Origin: Gnetum montanum
Taxonomy: Eukaryota > Streptophyta > Gnetopsida > Gnetales > Gnetaceae
Assembly: GCA_015680685.1 (NCBI GenBank)
Contig: MNCI01015663.1
Span: forward strand, 53,330-117,329
Length of the DNA stretch: 64,000 bases
Reading direction: 5' to 3'
Below, one piece after another: positions 12,281-24,125 of the stretch. Positions within the stretch are counted from its first letter, which is position 1. Each line of letters opens with the position of its first letter. A program made the translations under genes and the position numbers. The notes beneath the pieces were generated by a model. That model had not been told where the DNA came from and ran no database searches. It saw only the letters and a program-made list of their open reading frames with translations.

Positions 12281-14900
12281 CCTGCCTCAACACCATCAAG
12301 CCTTGTGAAATCCAATGTTCAATTCTTCAGGAATTAAACTTGAGGCCATTTCTATAACATGCTCTAGCAGAAGTGAGAACATAATTGCAAACCTCTCCCA
12401 TGTAGCCAATCATCACTTCTAGTGGGGAGTGGTACATGGGAGAGACATACCTCTTCTGGAACAAAAAAAGGGCAAGCTCCATAGTAAAGATCAAGGACAT
12501 TTAGGTGTCCTACTTAGCCAATGTTATTGCACAAGTTCTTGGGTTGCCTAACATAGGGATATAATTGGTAGATTTTTTGACACAAGCTGACCCTGAGGCC
12601 AAAAAGGAATGGACCTAGTAGTGTTATAGGGTCAACCATAAAGAATTCAATGTGCTCACACCAACAAAACGCATATACTTTGAGATAGTGGCCTATCACC
12701 TCAATTCGACAGTAAGGCCCAACAAGGTAACTACCTTTTTCACCTAAGCATGTGTTGCCCTAAGTGGGAGATTTTCATTGAAACTTCCACAATTAATCTA
12801 TTTAGAGATCAACAAGTGCTTCAAAGAAAAAAAACATGCAAGGAAAATCCTACCTTTTCCATGCCTCATCTCGAAAATTTACAAAAGGAAAGGGATCATC
12901 CACTATGCAAATGACATGATCAAGCATACTCCCATTACCTTGTGATCTAAAATGATGAAGGACAAGACAACTGTCATGTCTAAAGAAGGGGAGTAGCAAC
13001 CACCACATCCACCACCTACTCAAGAAACAATGCTAGAGGCCTACATAGCCATTGAATGCTTGCACAAAATCCAAGAGTAGCTCTTGCATGAGTAGGAGAA
13101 GCATGTAGGAATGAGTGGTGCAGACCCATTGGTATATCGATCTGCAATGAGTCACCTTAATGAGGTGGCTTAGAAAATTAGCTAGATAGAAATAGGTGGA
13201 TCAATATTCTCTATCCACTGAACATAGTTGCCCGCAAGGTCGAATCCAAATTCTTGAGATGTGATGATGTATCGATCTCAACACCATTTATTCCTAGAAA
13301 TCTCTGGGAATGCCACCTACTTTTTGGTGCACTTGGAGGAGGATGAGGGTTCAACTATATTAGTGATGCAGCATCAAGGACAAGAGACCACTATTGAAGT
13401 TGTTGTTGACTGAATCACAGAAGCGCTAAATGCACCTATGGCATCTATACTAGACGTATCTATACTTCAAGATGTGCAAATGTCCATAGGCACAGTTAAT
13501 GCAAGATTGAGTGTAGCCCAGCATGAAAAGTTGTTGGACCAACTAGTGGGGACTAGGCAACTAATTTTGGATATCTTCAATTTTCCGGATAACATTACTG
13601 CAACCCAATCAGAGCTACTAGAACTGAAGGAAAAATGCATCATCTTGGAAGGGTAACTTAAAATGGCTCAAGCACAAAACCAATGCTTGGCCACAAAAGT
13701 TGCTAACTTGCATGCTTTTTTTTGCTAATCTTGCACTCCTCAGCCCTGCAGTAACCAAAGATGAAGCTTTTCAATGACTTCAAGAATGATTAAAATAGGC
13801 TGATGAGGAAAAGGTGATGGCCATCTTCAACCAGTCCATAGTTGAAGCAAAAACCTACTCGGTTTGGAAGGACATGGTCCAAATACACTAAGAAAATAAA
13901 TCATTGACTATTGAAAACCATCGCCTACACAATGTTAATGCACAAAAACAACAAATGCAAGAATTCATTCATCAACAGCAAGAGTAGCTCGCTAGGGTAA
14001 ACACAAAGTTAAGGAAATGTGCTACAGAGAATCAAAATTTGTCTATGTAGGAAGTCCAAGCCTTATGCTAGAAATCTGCCATTGAGATTACTTCCTAGAA
14101 AAAAGAGGCTCTCAAATTTGAAAGAGTCAAGAATCATTATAGAGACTAGGTTGGCCTATAGAAGGAAGTGAATGAGAAGCACATTCAAATGGCTAAGAAA
14201 AAAGTAAACGAGGCCCTCCAGCAAGTCCAACAAGAAAGAGAGCTATGGAAGCCCATCATTGATGGAATAGATGCCTATAACAAAACAAAGATCTACCTAA
14301 AGGAGTTGCAAATTTAAGAAATGATAGAATACATGAAACTAGCCAATAGCCAATCTTTACTATGCAAACCTAGTGATGCTGACTGTTAGACAATCATGGT
14401 CAAAACTTGAGAAGTAAGTGGCCAACTCGTACTTACTGTACAAGGCTGAGTTTAAGCACCATAAGGAAACTAAGCAAAAGCTTGAAATAACAAATGCTGA
14501 ACTTCAGGTTCTCAAGGCACAATTCACCAATCAATGATCAATTATCAAGAACCTAGCCAAGAGAATGAATGATTACCATGAGCTATAGAACACAGTTAGG
14601 GTGTTTAATATCAAATGCAAGCAATTTGCTACTTGGTTCATCAATGACAAGGAGTTATTTCAAGCAATCCCCTATCCTTAGGATGTGCTTGTTGCTACCC
14701 ACATTGGCAAAGTTGTGTGGACGGTGCATCATCCCAAGAGTAAGGAGGAAAAAATAAAGGCATTGCTGAATGCCTTTCACCTCCTACCAAAAGCCCCAAT
14801 AGTAGCAAAACAGCCATAGCCACTTCAGCCACTGCACATGTCTAAAGCTAGTGAAGGTTCCTCAAAACCTTAGAAGCCATCACCACCTAGGATTTTTTGA
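12281..14900 (+). pseudogene. A2 env-position ORF (plant-transposon-protein type plus coiled coil)
   Basis: The N-terminal block near 12,430-12,560 reads SGEWYMGETYLFWNKK, then IVKIKDI-stop-VSYLANVIAQVLGLPN. This parallels A1 (NGKWYLAEVYQF...ITVPYSIEAIAKALNI) and A3 (YLGEMYQFWHNK...VTVDFSVQAISEVLNLPN). The pattern resembles the 'putative plant transposon protein' domain of Athila-type third ORFs (recalled family knowledge; no search run). From 13,438 a heptad-rich open frame (MASILDVSILQDVQ...ATQSELLELKEKC) suggests a coiled coil. The homologous but more decayed copy is in A4 (49,150-50,960, - strand). Role unknown; classically called env-like. Confidence 0.65.
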
Positions 14901-14969
14901 CCTTCTCCACTAACTTCATGCCATCAAAGGAAGTGCCATCCAATATTGAAAAGTCATGTCATTGTGTTC

Positions 14970-15023
14970 AATTTTGTGTCCATATAATTCAATCAAATCG
15001 TGCGTGAACCTCATTGCTCATCA
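14970..15023 (+). repeat. Remnant of the A2 3' LTR
   Basis: Only the last 50-odd bases can be aligned with the 5' LTR. TTGTGTCCATATAATTCAAT and AATCGTGCGTGAAC correspond to the 5' LTR near 3,875-3,905, and the terminus CTCATTGCTCATCA to 3,943-3,956. It is followed by the target duplication CAAGG. The rest of the LTR and the PPT are deleted. Confidence 0.7.
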
Positions 15024-15028
15024 CAAGG

Positions 15029-16170
15029 TAATTTCAAATAGCTTTACTAGCAATCATACTACCTAAGTGAGGCATATCCTCAACTACAAGAGCAATACTA
15101 GTAGTAGTGGCAACAATCACAAGTATGAGAAATGCCGCCACCAAGGCAATAGTATCCATATAGGCAACTTGATCCCTATGGATACTACGTACAGCATCTA
15201 ATCTCTCTTGGAAACACTTCTATCCATACTTCCTCTTCTTACTATCCACTAGAATACCATAGACCCACTACCTCACACATAAATCCCAATTCTTACATAT
15301 CCCAACTAGCACTAGGTTCCTCATACCAAGCTCCTAATCCATTATCATTAATACTGTGACTAGTTATGTAAGGAGAACTACCAACGTAACCTCAATATAA
15401 AAGTGATACTAGGAAATTAAGTATATAGAGAGAGGATCATACCAACAACATTATAGGTAAATCTAGAAAATGTTCTTTCTTCAAAACATGTCCAAAAAAG
15501 TTTGGCACATCAAGGAATTCATCCAATCATGTTCCTCCTATGATTGATCCTTCTACAATCACCATGATCTCACAATAATCAAATCAAAATCTTACGACTA
15601 TTATGGTAACTGATATAGTATTAGATTGGATGAAAACAAGAACTCTTTCTAAGGAAAGAATAGATCCTAGAAATATAGTGATTTCCTTACAAATGTTTGG
15701 AAATTCACGATATAAAGATTACCAGACTCAAGTTCTAGAGTTAACTTAATATATCAAGAAACATACAAGACATGGAACCTACCTCCATTAAAGAAGTGCA
15801 ACATAAGACTATAGCTTGTAAACTAATCATTCACCATTACTTTGGAACAAATAGAAAATGTGGTGACCACTATCAATGGGTGGTCTTATCTAGCAAATTT
15901 TCTTGCGATCAATGTGAAAAATAATAATAGGATTTTTTCTCTCATTATGGGGAAAGCATGGCCTGGAACAATTGATGCTAAGTTAGAAATGGGTGACTTG
16001 TCCTTGAAAATTTCCTAGGAAGATAAGCACGGATCCATACATATGCAAAGAATTCCATGCATTACTTACAATGAAGAAGGGTGTAGTTGTGGACCAAAAT
16101 TTCAAAATATCAAGATGATTCTTAAACCAACCCACAAAAAATATGAAAAGAAAAGTGTGCATGTGAAAAG
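15029..16170 (+). pseudogene. A1 gag end and aspartic protease remnant
   Basis: Directly continues A1 gag after the A2 insertion. The Gln/Tyr-rich tail near 15,120-15,200 (MPPPRQ-like, then LDPYGYYVQHLISLG) matches A2 at 6,065-6,150. Protease codons follow: MVTDIVLDWMKTRTLSKERID at about 15,605 parallels MLTHIVFDWIKV in A4. Later blocks TRHGTYLH and FSLIMGKAWP-like (near 15,940) follow the family order. No active-site DSG can be read with confidence. Confidence 0.65.
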
Positions 16171-16175
16171 AAATA

Positions 16176-16620
16176 ATGACCACTAAATCAAAAGACACCC
16201 AGTGGTTAAGAAATGAGAACATAAAATGGCCCAAAACATGCATGAAAACATCCAATTTACTTATCAACTCCTACCCTAAGAAAATGATACAAATTAAGAA
16301 CTTATCAAATGATATTCTAAACCATAACCATATAATAATAACAAGTAGTGAACATGGAAATTCAAAACCTAAAATTAAGAATGAACAAGAAAACATATTT
16401 GGATCATCTAAAATAAGAATATCATCTAGTCCAATAAGATATGTGTCTCCCAATGATAAAGATTTAATGATCATCAATGTTAGATGGGATCATAAATGAA
16501 AATCTAAATCACTAAGGATGATAAACAAGAAATCTAAAGTGTATGATGCTAGGGATCTAGGATCTATTTTTCGAACACTTGCCCATAAGTTCAGTCATGG
16601 GGAAGATACCTTATCTTGAA
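16176..16620 (+). pseudogene. A1 unassigned ORF replacing pol
   Basis: The open frame 16176-16499 (107 codons, Lys/Asn/Ser-rich) continues past one stop to about 16,620 (KSKVYDARDLGSIFRTLAHKF). It stands where RT would begin in A2, and I do not recognise it. It could be a residue of the deletion that removed RT-RH-INT or a segment specific to the non-autonomous lineage. Confidence 0.45.
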
Positions 16621-17362
16621 TCAAGAATTAATTAGTGCATTTCAAATTTTTTATCTGATAATTTTTTGGTTTACAATTTTTTCACATTTCTTACCAACTT
16701 TTACATTATTTGAGATCTTTTCTATTCTTTTATAATTTTCACATTTTTTATCATCTTTCATTCTTTAGTATCTTTCAAATTCTTTATAAATTTTTTCTTT
16801 ACTACTTATTTCTCATTGTTCAGTACTTTTTTATTATTTTTCATGTACATATTTTGTTGATTTTTCTAATAAATTGTAAATGAATAAATGAGGTGTAGTT
16901 AAAATAATAAGAATTACACCCTATGTTATCAAATCATTACAGGACTAATTGCATATACAATGAGAGCACATCATCCATCCACTCATTTCCAATAATAAGA
17001 GGTTCTTACCAAGAACATAATGACATTCTTTCCATAATAAAACTAAAATAAACTTGCAATCATTATGCTTGGATACAAAAGTAAAGAACAAAGTGAAAAG
17101 GAAAAGGGTATGAAATCAAGGGAATTTTTGGATTCTCTAAGGCTACTACTATAAGTCTTATCCTATTATTAAGTTGTATTATTTAATTGAGTTCCAACAA
17201 AAAATGGAAGTATGTCTAAAATAAGTGCTACCTTACCATGTCATTGGAAAGACCTATTACTTATGCTTGAAGGTAGTCCTTTGCTAAAATTGATATAGTA
17301 ATAACATAATAAATTCATAATAATAAAAATTTCTAAGGGTTCCACTAGAAAAACATGTTATC
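16621..17362 (+). other. A1 3' spacer, left of T1
   Basis: T-rich segment (16,640-16,870) as in A2 and A3, then a conserved non-coding block with TTATGCTTGAAGGTAGTCC near 17,258 and GGTTCCACTAGAAAAACATG at 17,338-17,357. It is cut by T1 at 17,362 and resumes at 27,319. No gene seen. Confidence 0.6.
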
Positions 17363-19175
17363 TAAAACACCCTAAAAATTTCGAGGCACTCTCGCTTCAC
17401 CACAGTCTCGGAACTGAGGCAACAATTTCCACAAGTGTAGCCTCATGACCGCTTGGCAAGAAATGAATGCTCTAAGTTTAAACTATCCAGTTCAACAAGT
17501 TTTCTACCTCCAATGCTGATAGGCTTGACAGAATCTCTAGCCTGCCCACCTAGACAATTCATCTAGCTGATAGTTTACTCAGAAAACATGCTAAAAGTTT
17601 TCAATGGTGCTCAGGATGCACAAAACAGTTCGGCAAGTTTTCTAGTAAAGAAGTTTGCTACGCTATGCTACGCTATGTAGTGTAGCAGGCCTCAGAAGAT
17701 ACCTGCTCAAGCGACCAAGTGCAAATTATTGTAGGACAAAGTGCTATGCTATGCTACGCTATGTAGCGTAGCAAAGGCAAAACAGAAAGGGCCAGCTTGC
17801 CTAGTGACTCCAATTACACTTGGCAAGCACCTCAGCCTCCAAAACCAGTTGCCATGTTTGACTTCAAGTCCTTTGGAAAAAGTCTCTTACTAGAAAGTGG
17901 CAGATTGAGCAAAAAGCAGCATACACTGGTTGCTAGGCTGTGCTATGCTACATAGCATAGCATAGCATAGCGAAAATTCAAAAGCAGCAATGAGCATCTC
18001 AGATGCAAGTTTAGCAAGTTCAAAAGCTTCCCTTTGCAAAAGGCAAAAGTTGCAGTTGTTAGCATAATTAGAGCTCCAAGAAAGCATTTGCAACTTCAGC
18101 ATGAGTTGCAGATGAAACCAGCTACTATGCTACGTAGCATAGCATAGCGTAGTAAAGATGCAAAACCAAAAGGAAATGCTTCAAAAGTTAACCCAACATG
18201 TGCCAAGGCTCCTAACAGATGCAGTTGACTTCAACACAATTTTCTTCTTCAAACTGGTGGCTACGTTGTGCTATGCTACATAGCGTAGCATGACGTAGCA
18301 AGCAACTAAGCTATGCCAACATGCTATGCTCCATAGCATAGCATAGCATAGCAAGCAGCTATGCTACTCTAGTGTGCTTCACTCCTTGTTTGCATTGTTT
18401 TCACACTTGATTCAGCATCTCCAGTGTTGATGGCACATGGTTGCAACGTAGCAAGTTCACGATCAACTTTTGCACCTCCATATAGTACAAGCACGTCAGC
18501 ATCTCGTGGGACCAGGATATGTGTCATCCAAGCCTCATTTCTCGCGTGCTCCTAGCCCTATAAATACCCCAACGAGCAATGCTCAAAGGGTTGGCAAATT
18601 AGCAATTCAAAGGGTTGGCAAATTGAAAAATCTCCTGGTTGGCAAATTGGCAATTTGTTGGCAAATTTTAGCAGTTGGCATTGTTTCCTTTGGCGATTGG
18701 CATTATCTTTTTTGCTTGTTGGCATTTTGTACTGTTGGCTTTGAAACTTGCACTCAAAAACATAGTTGAGGCACTTTGAGTGTTTCGGTCATTCCTGGAT
18801 ACTTTGTGTGCCTTCGGCATTGCATGATTCATTAAACATTTTCAAGTAGAGAAGAGAATCGAGCCCACAACTTTGCGATGGTGCATTTTCTCATCCCAGT
18901 TACTATGTTATTTCTACATTATCATCACTGTTCAACATCATTTTCTTTATTATCATATTTGTTAATCATCGGTTAGATCTCACGTACTTTGCACTTAAAA
19001 TGACATTTACATAAGGTTAAGTTACACCGACTAAGTCCCTATCTGATCGACCAAACCATTCAGGACACCCCATTTCCATTTTTATCTAGCACGGCCCTTG
19101 CACAGATCCGGGGTTAAAACTATTTGGCCAACAACCTCTCGGTGTTTTCAGCCACCGACGTTTTCGGTCACTACA
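17363..19175 (+). repeat. 5' LTR of T1
   Basis: 1,813 bp. It starts TAAAACACCCTAAAAATTTC (TG mutated to TA) and ends TTTTCGGTCACTACA. U3 contains six clusters of GCTATGCTACGTAGC-type palindromes (17,655-17,688; 17,740-17,772; 17,938-17,972; 18,120-18,153; 18,250-18,302; 18,320-18,366). TATAAATA lies at 18,559-18,566. Downstream is a GTTGGCAAATT repeat cluster (18,589-18,690). Confidence 0.9.
18559..18566 (+). promoter_or_regulatory. TATA box of the T1 5' LTR
   Basis: CCCTATAAATACCCC; the same box is conserved at 26,704-26,711 in the 3' LTR. It places the U3/R boundary shortly downstream. Confidence 0.7.
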
Positions 19176-19200
19176 GTTTTTCTGGCACTAGAAGGAGGGC
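19176..19200 (+). promoter_or_regulatory. Candidate primer binding site of T1
   Basis: GTTTTTCTGGCACTAGAAGG follows the LTR. It differs from the A-family tRNA-Asp site. The tRNA was not identified from memory with certainty, so the call rests on position. Confidence 0.5.
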
Positions 19201-19394
19201 CTTTTGGTTCCTTTTCCATGTTTCACGGTGGTCCTACATACGTTCTATACCCCAACATGCACTAGCGTAAACATGACACCCTTTTGCGATTGTTTACACA
19301 TCGTGTGATGCAGATCAGTTGCTGTGACAATTCCCTTGGAACCCTGCAAGATAGAAAGTCTCCGATCGCCATTTGATCTCCTTGTTTACCTCAT

Positions 19395-22320
19395 TTGCGA
19401 GCCATTTTTAGCCTTACGAAAATGATTTCCCCAAGCACCGTAGCTACTACCTCTAACATTGAGGTCCCCCTCTTGGTTCAGAGCATCACAGGTGCCAAGG
19501 AGCTGCCTAGCCTAGTGCTGGGGCCACGTCGATCCCTCAGGATCCAAAATCGAGCACATGAGGGCTTGACTCAGCAATAGGAGCAATATAACTTCCTTTG
19601 CACTAAGGTTCAGGTGAATTTTCCCTTAGATGCACAAGAACTTGAAGATAAACGTAGCTTCGAGTTTGCTTATTGTAATGGGAGGGAATTTGTTCCCACT
19701 CCCAGTATTTCCATTCCTTTGACACAAATGCATCAGTGGCTCATAGATCAGCTGGTTGGGGGGTGACTAGGCCTAGGGAGCCGCAAGACACAAGGTCTCA
19801 CAATGACGAAGCATTCCAAGACAAGCAAGAGGAACTGGATGCCCAATCTGAGGGTGGGGTTCAAACTAACCCTGCCACCATTCCTCCCACCCCATATTTC
19901 TAGACAAACCTACTCTCTACTGCTGCTCCCTTTATGATCACATCCGCATCATTGCAACCCGCAATTTCATCAGCAATGGGTAGCCATGCCATGCCCTCGG
20001 CATATCAACATGCCTACTCCCCTGTCTCATTCTCAGTCACAACCCCCCCCCCCTAATCTGTTTCACAATCCATCCCTGCATCGCACCATGCACCAATCAT
20101 GGCTACCCTACCCTACATTCATGCCGTACCTACATTGCAATTGCATGCAGTTTTTGCATCCATTCCAATGTCTACACCTGTTCCACCGTCTGTGGCAAGC
20201 CTAGTCCTGTCCACATAGTGGACCCCATTCACTTCTCCTCTTGTTTCGTAGCCATCGCAAATGTCCCACTACACTCACCACCAAACGTGCCAGGTCCCGC
20301 AAATGGTACAACCAAGTGCTGGACTATGGTCTGCCCCACCGGCCACACAAACAACCTACCCCATGACACAACTAGTGACTGCTGCCCCAACAGCACCACC
20401 TACGGGGTGGTGGACAGCATAAGCAGCACAACTCGTAGGGGCCACCACAAAGACACCGCCTATGGATCACGTTGTTGCCCTTGCCACACCACAAGTGGGA
20501 GCTATCCTTGTAGCTCCCCAACCATCCGCATCATCCCTGGGTCTAGATCAAGCATTCCAGCTTATCCATACCCTTACAGAGGAAATTAAATGCCTCAAGG
20601 CTATCAATTCTAACACAGTACAATTCATGAACTTCTACCAAGATGATCCCATTAGCCCGGCAGTCCCCATGCTAACTTTACCCCCTCGGATGCCACTCCT
20701 CCACTTCACAAAATACAACGAGGAGGGTGATCCCAATGCACATCTTGTCACATTCAAATCTGAGTCCCTTCTTTTGTAACAATGGCCACGCACAATCATT
20801 TGTGTCTTTGCTATGTCTCTAATGGGGAAAGCCCTAGACTGGTACCGTGTGCTTCCACGCTCCTACATCTCAACCCTAGAGGAGCTCCTAACCCAGTTTC
20901 TAATGTGTTTCAAGTATAACTTGAGACCAGAAGTTACGCTAGATCAACTAATGAGCATGAAGCAAGATCCACTCGAATCAGTCCAGAAATTCATACAGTG
21001 GTGGAGCCCTACCCTTAACGAGATCTACGAGCCCATCGCGAAGGCCCATTTGCTAGCAGTCTTTAAGGGTGTAGTGAATGACTTCATTAAGTCCAAACTG
21101 TACTATCTCGCTCCATGGACTCTTAGTCAGGCTTTTGCCCAAACCAAGAGCATATAAGACACGGTCGAGGCAAGCAAAGATCTGCCCTATGTTGCATACA
21201 AGAACACATTTACAAAGAAGGACAAGGATAAGGGCAAGGCTACAACAGCCACTGTCGCCACTGTGGCAAATGAAGCCAAGCCCAACAATAATAAGAACAA
21301 CAAGAAAGCGGCCACAACAACAACTAATCCTGCACCCAACTAGGGCAACACAGCTCAACCCTCCACATCTGCATCTGAAGCATCTGCACCACCCAAGCCA
21401 AACTTTAAGCGTAAAGATCTCTCTAAGTATACCCCGCTACCCGTTAAGCCTTCAAAACTTCTAAAGAAACTACTGGCAGCGGGGTATATCCAACACAAGT
21501 GAATGTCAAAGGAGGGAGACAAAAAACACCAACGGTACTATGAACTCCTTAAGAACCCCTCCTTGGCCTTACCCAATGAGCCACCAGTTCCTAAGAATTT
21601 TAGGCTGGAGCAGTTCTATGACTACCATCAACAGTGTGATCATGACACAGATTATTGCATGGCATTAAAAGATGACATCCAGAGAATTATTGATCAAGGG
21701 AAACTGGTTCTAGATGAAAGCAACCCAGTGCATCCTAAAAATCAATCTCTGCATGTTTACATGGATCCGCTTAATGCCAACAACACTGGTTACATTATCA
21801 ATACTATCGACATTGACAGGAATCCTAAACTACCCCAGTAGCCATTTATGGTTTGTGTGCCTCAGCGTAGCACACCAACACCACCAGCAACTAAACAAAC
21901 TTCGCAGAAACCATTTTTCCTAAGAGTCCCTCACCGTACCACTGCCCCTGCACCACCTGTAAACAAAACCGCACCACCACCACACCCATTAACACCACTA
22001 GTATCGTTCATCATCATCAGGGGGTCAAGTCACTCAACCACCCCCACCCTGCATAAGATAGCGCAACAACCTTCTTGTCCAAAGAAATGAGAAGAGCGTT
22101 TGACAGGTGAGATGTCAATGGAATCTACTGCCTCGGATACTTCTAAACCTACGCCCTTGCCCTCTACATCTACGTCCTCATTGCCAAAAGATAACGTTGC
22201 TACGCGTGCACAATCATCACCACCCCGCCTAAAAAGGTCTAACCCTAGACCCGAAACTATCCCTCCTTGGGAAATTCGTCTCCTGGGACAAATGGAAGAG
22301 GAGAAAGGTAGTAAATAGGA
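19395..22320 (+). pseudogene. T1 gag
   Basis: The frame begins about 19,395-19,422 and runs through a Pro/Ala-rich linker (19,860-20,580). The core Gag domain spans 20,620-21,160: LTLPPRMPLLHFTKYNEEGD, then MSLMGKALDWYRVLPRSYIST, LEELLTQFLMCFKYN and LDQLMSMKQDPLESVQKFIQ. A Lys/Ala/Thr-rich linker precedes a Tat-type Cys-His segment FYDYHQQCDHDTDYCMALKD at 21,612-21,674, followed by IQRIIDQGKL. Only a handful of stops (TAG, TAA, TGA) and a few shifts interrupt it, so it is younger than the A1/A2 genes. Confidence 0.8.
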
Positions 22321-22509
22321 AGGTGGACTAGACCTTTTAAGAACTCTCACTCAAGTCAAGCAGGCTCTAAAGCAGAAAAACACAATGTTGAGCTTGTATG
22401 ACTTGATTATGACTTCTACCACACACCATGAGGCTCTGGTTCACATGTTAACGACAATACCAGTTGATGAGAACATGCCAGCAAAAGATAAAGCAATCCA
22501 CTTAGTCAT

Positions 22510-23220
22510 GCTTCCTTCTATGCCTGCAGAACTGTAGCCATCCCAATTGACTTTCTATGATGATTCCATCAAGGAAGACCCTGAGAAGGGTCAGGTGACT
22601 ATAGCACCTCTCTTCATCACAATTCGGGTCGGTCAACATAAGATCTGAAGGGTACACGTTGATGATGGGGTTGCTATGAACGTCATCTCATTCCCCATTG
22701 TGGATAAGCTCGGTTTGGTAGACCAAATCAGACCCACAAAAACATCATGCTTGAAGTCATTCAACGGGGCATAGGTCATGGTGAAAGGCACTGTCCACAT
22801 TGACTTTTTGGCAAGGGACCAGTTCCCCACGAATGCAACATTTATCACGGTGGAAGAGATGCCTGGGTTTAACCTGATCTTGGGGAGTTCATGGTTAGCA
22901 CAACTTAGGGCAGTCTCTTCACCCATACATCAAGAGATCCATCTACCCTATCCAGGAAAGGAGGTGGTGATCCATGGCGACGAGGTAGCAATGCAAGCGA
23001 TAAATAACATAGATATGGAGTAGGGCTCAGAGGTCATAACCTTCGAGAACGAAGTGCTTGTCTCCATAGATACTAACTATTTAGAGAAGGAGCCGGCCCA
23101 ACATGCTGGCTCAGAAAACGAAAATACGTGGGCCGAGTTGCCCTTCTAAGAAGAGGACAACGATGTGGACGAATGCCCTAGCAAAGCGTCTCGGCCTTAT
23201 GCCTCGCCCAATCCACAATG
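22510..23220 (+). pseudogene. T1 aspartic protease
   Basis: An active-site-like loop HVDDGVAMNVISFPIVDKLG at 22,655-22,720 corresponds to the D-x-G-x-x-x-N-V loop of Tat-lineage proteases. KGTVHIDF and FITVEEMPGFNLILGSSWLA follow (22,780-22,910), then AVSSPIHQEIHLPYPGKEVV. Two in-frame stops are visible. Coding potential ends near 23,220, and no RT motif follows on either strand up to the PPT. Confidence 0.75.
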
Positions 23221-23379
23221 GGTCAGAAAGTAGTTACGCATAGTGTAGCAACCCCACTGCTTCCTGCCCAGTTAACATCCTTTGTACATTTACTACTTAT
23301 TGGCTTCGCATCCATTCGTCTATGCTAGGTACACCAACTTACTTTTTAAAAAAATTGTTAACGTATCTTTTCTCTACAC

Positions 23380-23600
23380 CATGGCCCAAAATGGCCTAAA
23401 ACTATATTGTTCCATGGCCCAAAATGGCCTAAAACTATATTTTCCCATGGACCAAAATGGCCTAAAACTATATCGTCCCATGGCCCAAAATCACCTAAAA
23501 CTACGCATGGCTTGAAATGGCCTAAAACTATACCATCACCCCATGGCCCGAAAAGGCCTTAAACTAGCCTACAGCCCGGAACAGCCTAAAACTATCACTT
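23380..23600 (+). repeat. Tandem repeat 1 in T1, about 36-bp unit
   Basis: Repeats of CCATGGCCCAAAATGGCCTA followed by AAACTATAT..., about six copies with decay at both ends. In one frame it reads MAQNGLKLY several times, but the frame closes and is probably incidental. Confidence 0.85.
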
Positions 23601-23754
23601 TTTGCATTACTTTTCTTTCTTTCATACATTTTAACTCTATTTACGATAGGTGTTTCTTGATGTTGTTTTCTTTCTAGTTGATTTTTGCAGGATCTTGCAG
23701 GCACACAGCATGACTACGCATGCAGCATCACATCTTACACAAGTAAGGTAAGCA

Positions 23755-24125
23755 CTAGTCTGCGATGACGTAAAACTGGCAAAGGTAAGCAAAACATTTG
23801 CTACGAAATAAAATTGACAAAGCACGTCCGCTATGACGTAAAACTAGCAAAGGCAGTCTACTATGACTATAAACTGGCACAGACTGTCCACCATAACATA
23901 AAACTGGCAAAGCACGTCCACTATGACATTAAACTGGCCTATCTACCATCTGCTACGATGATACACTAGCACAGATGGTCTACTAGGACCTTAAACTAGC
24001 ACATCCACCATCCGCTACGACGATAAACTAGCACAACGATTTGCTAGGACCTTAAACTAGTGCACCACAGTCTACTGGGACCTTAAACCAGCAGATCATA
24101 TGGTCTACCAGGACCTTAAACTGGG
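23755..24125 (+). repeat. Tandem repeat 2 in T1, about 29-37-bp units
   Basis: Degenerate units built on TAAACTGGCAAAG / CCGCTATGACG, turning into CTAGGACCTTAAACTAG towards the right; roughly eleven units. The array sits between the protease and the PPT, where RT-INT would be expected. Confidence 0.8.

Larger units (their letters stand above)
3045..15023 (+). mobile_element. A2: Athila-like Ty3/gypsy element inserted in A1 gag
   Basis: The 5' LTR is 3045-3956. The PBS is 3957-3975. Then come gag, PR, RT, RH, INT, a long spacer and an env-position ORF, and finally the last part of a 3' LTR ending at 15,023. The flanking 5-bp duplications are CAAGG on both sides (3040-3044 and 15024-15028). 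The A1 gag reading resumes immediately to the right, which confirms the boundary. Length is 11,979 bp, with about 860 bp of 3' LTR missing. All ORFs are broken. It is the only copy here with both a full set of pol domains and the third ORF, so it is a guide to the autonomous family structure. Confidence 0.9.

Noticed and set aside
17655-18366. Palindromic repeats considered as a CRISPR-like array
   Set aside because: Spacing is irregular, the same set occurs in both LTRs of one retrotransposon, and the DNA is plant nuclear.
21053-21464. Frames on both strands over the T1 Lys/Ala linker
   Set aside because: Alternative frames of gag; the true frame carries the Gag core and Cys-His motif.
23282-23515. 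Frame with MAQNGLKLY repeats as a possible short protein
   Set aside because: Tracks a 36-bp tandem repeat inside the T1 untranslated part; start and end are arbitrary and units drift.
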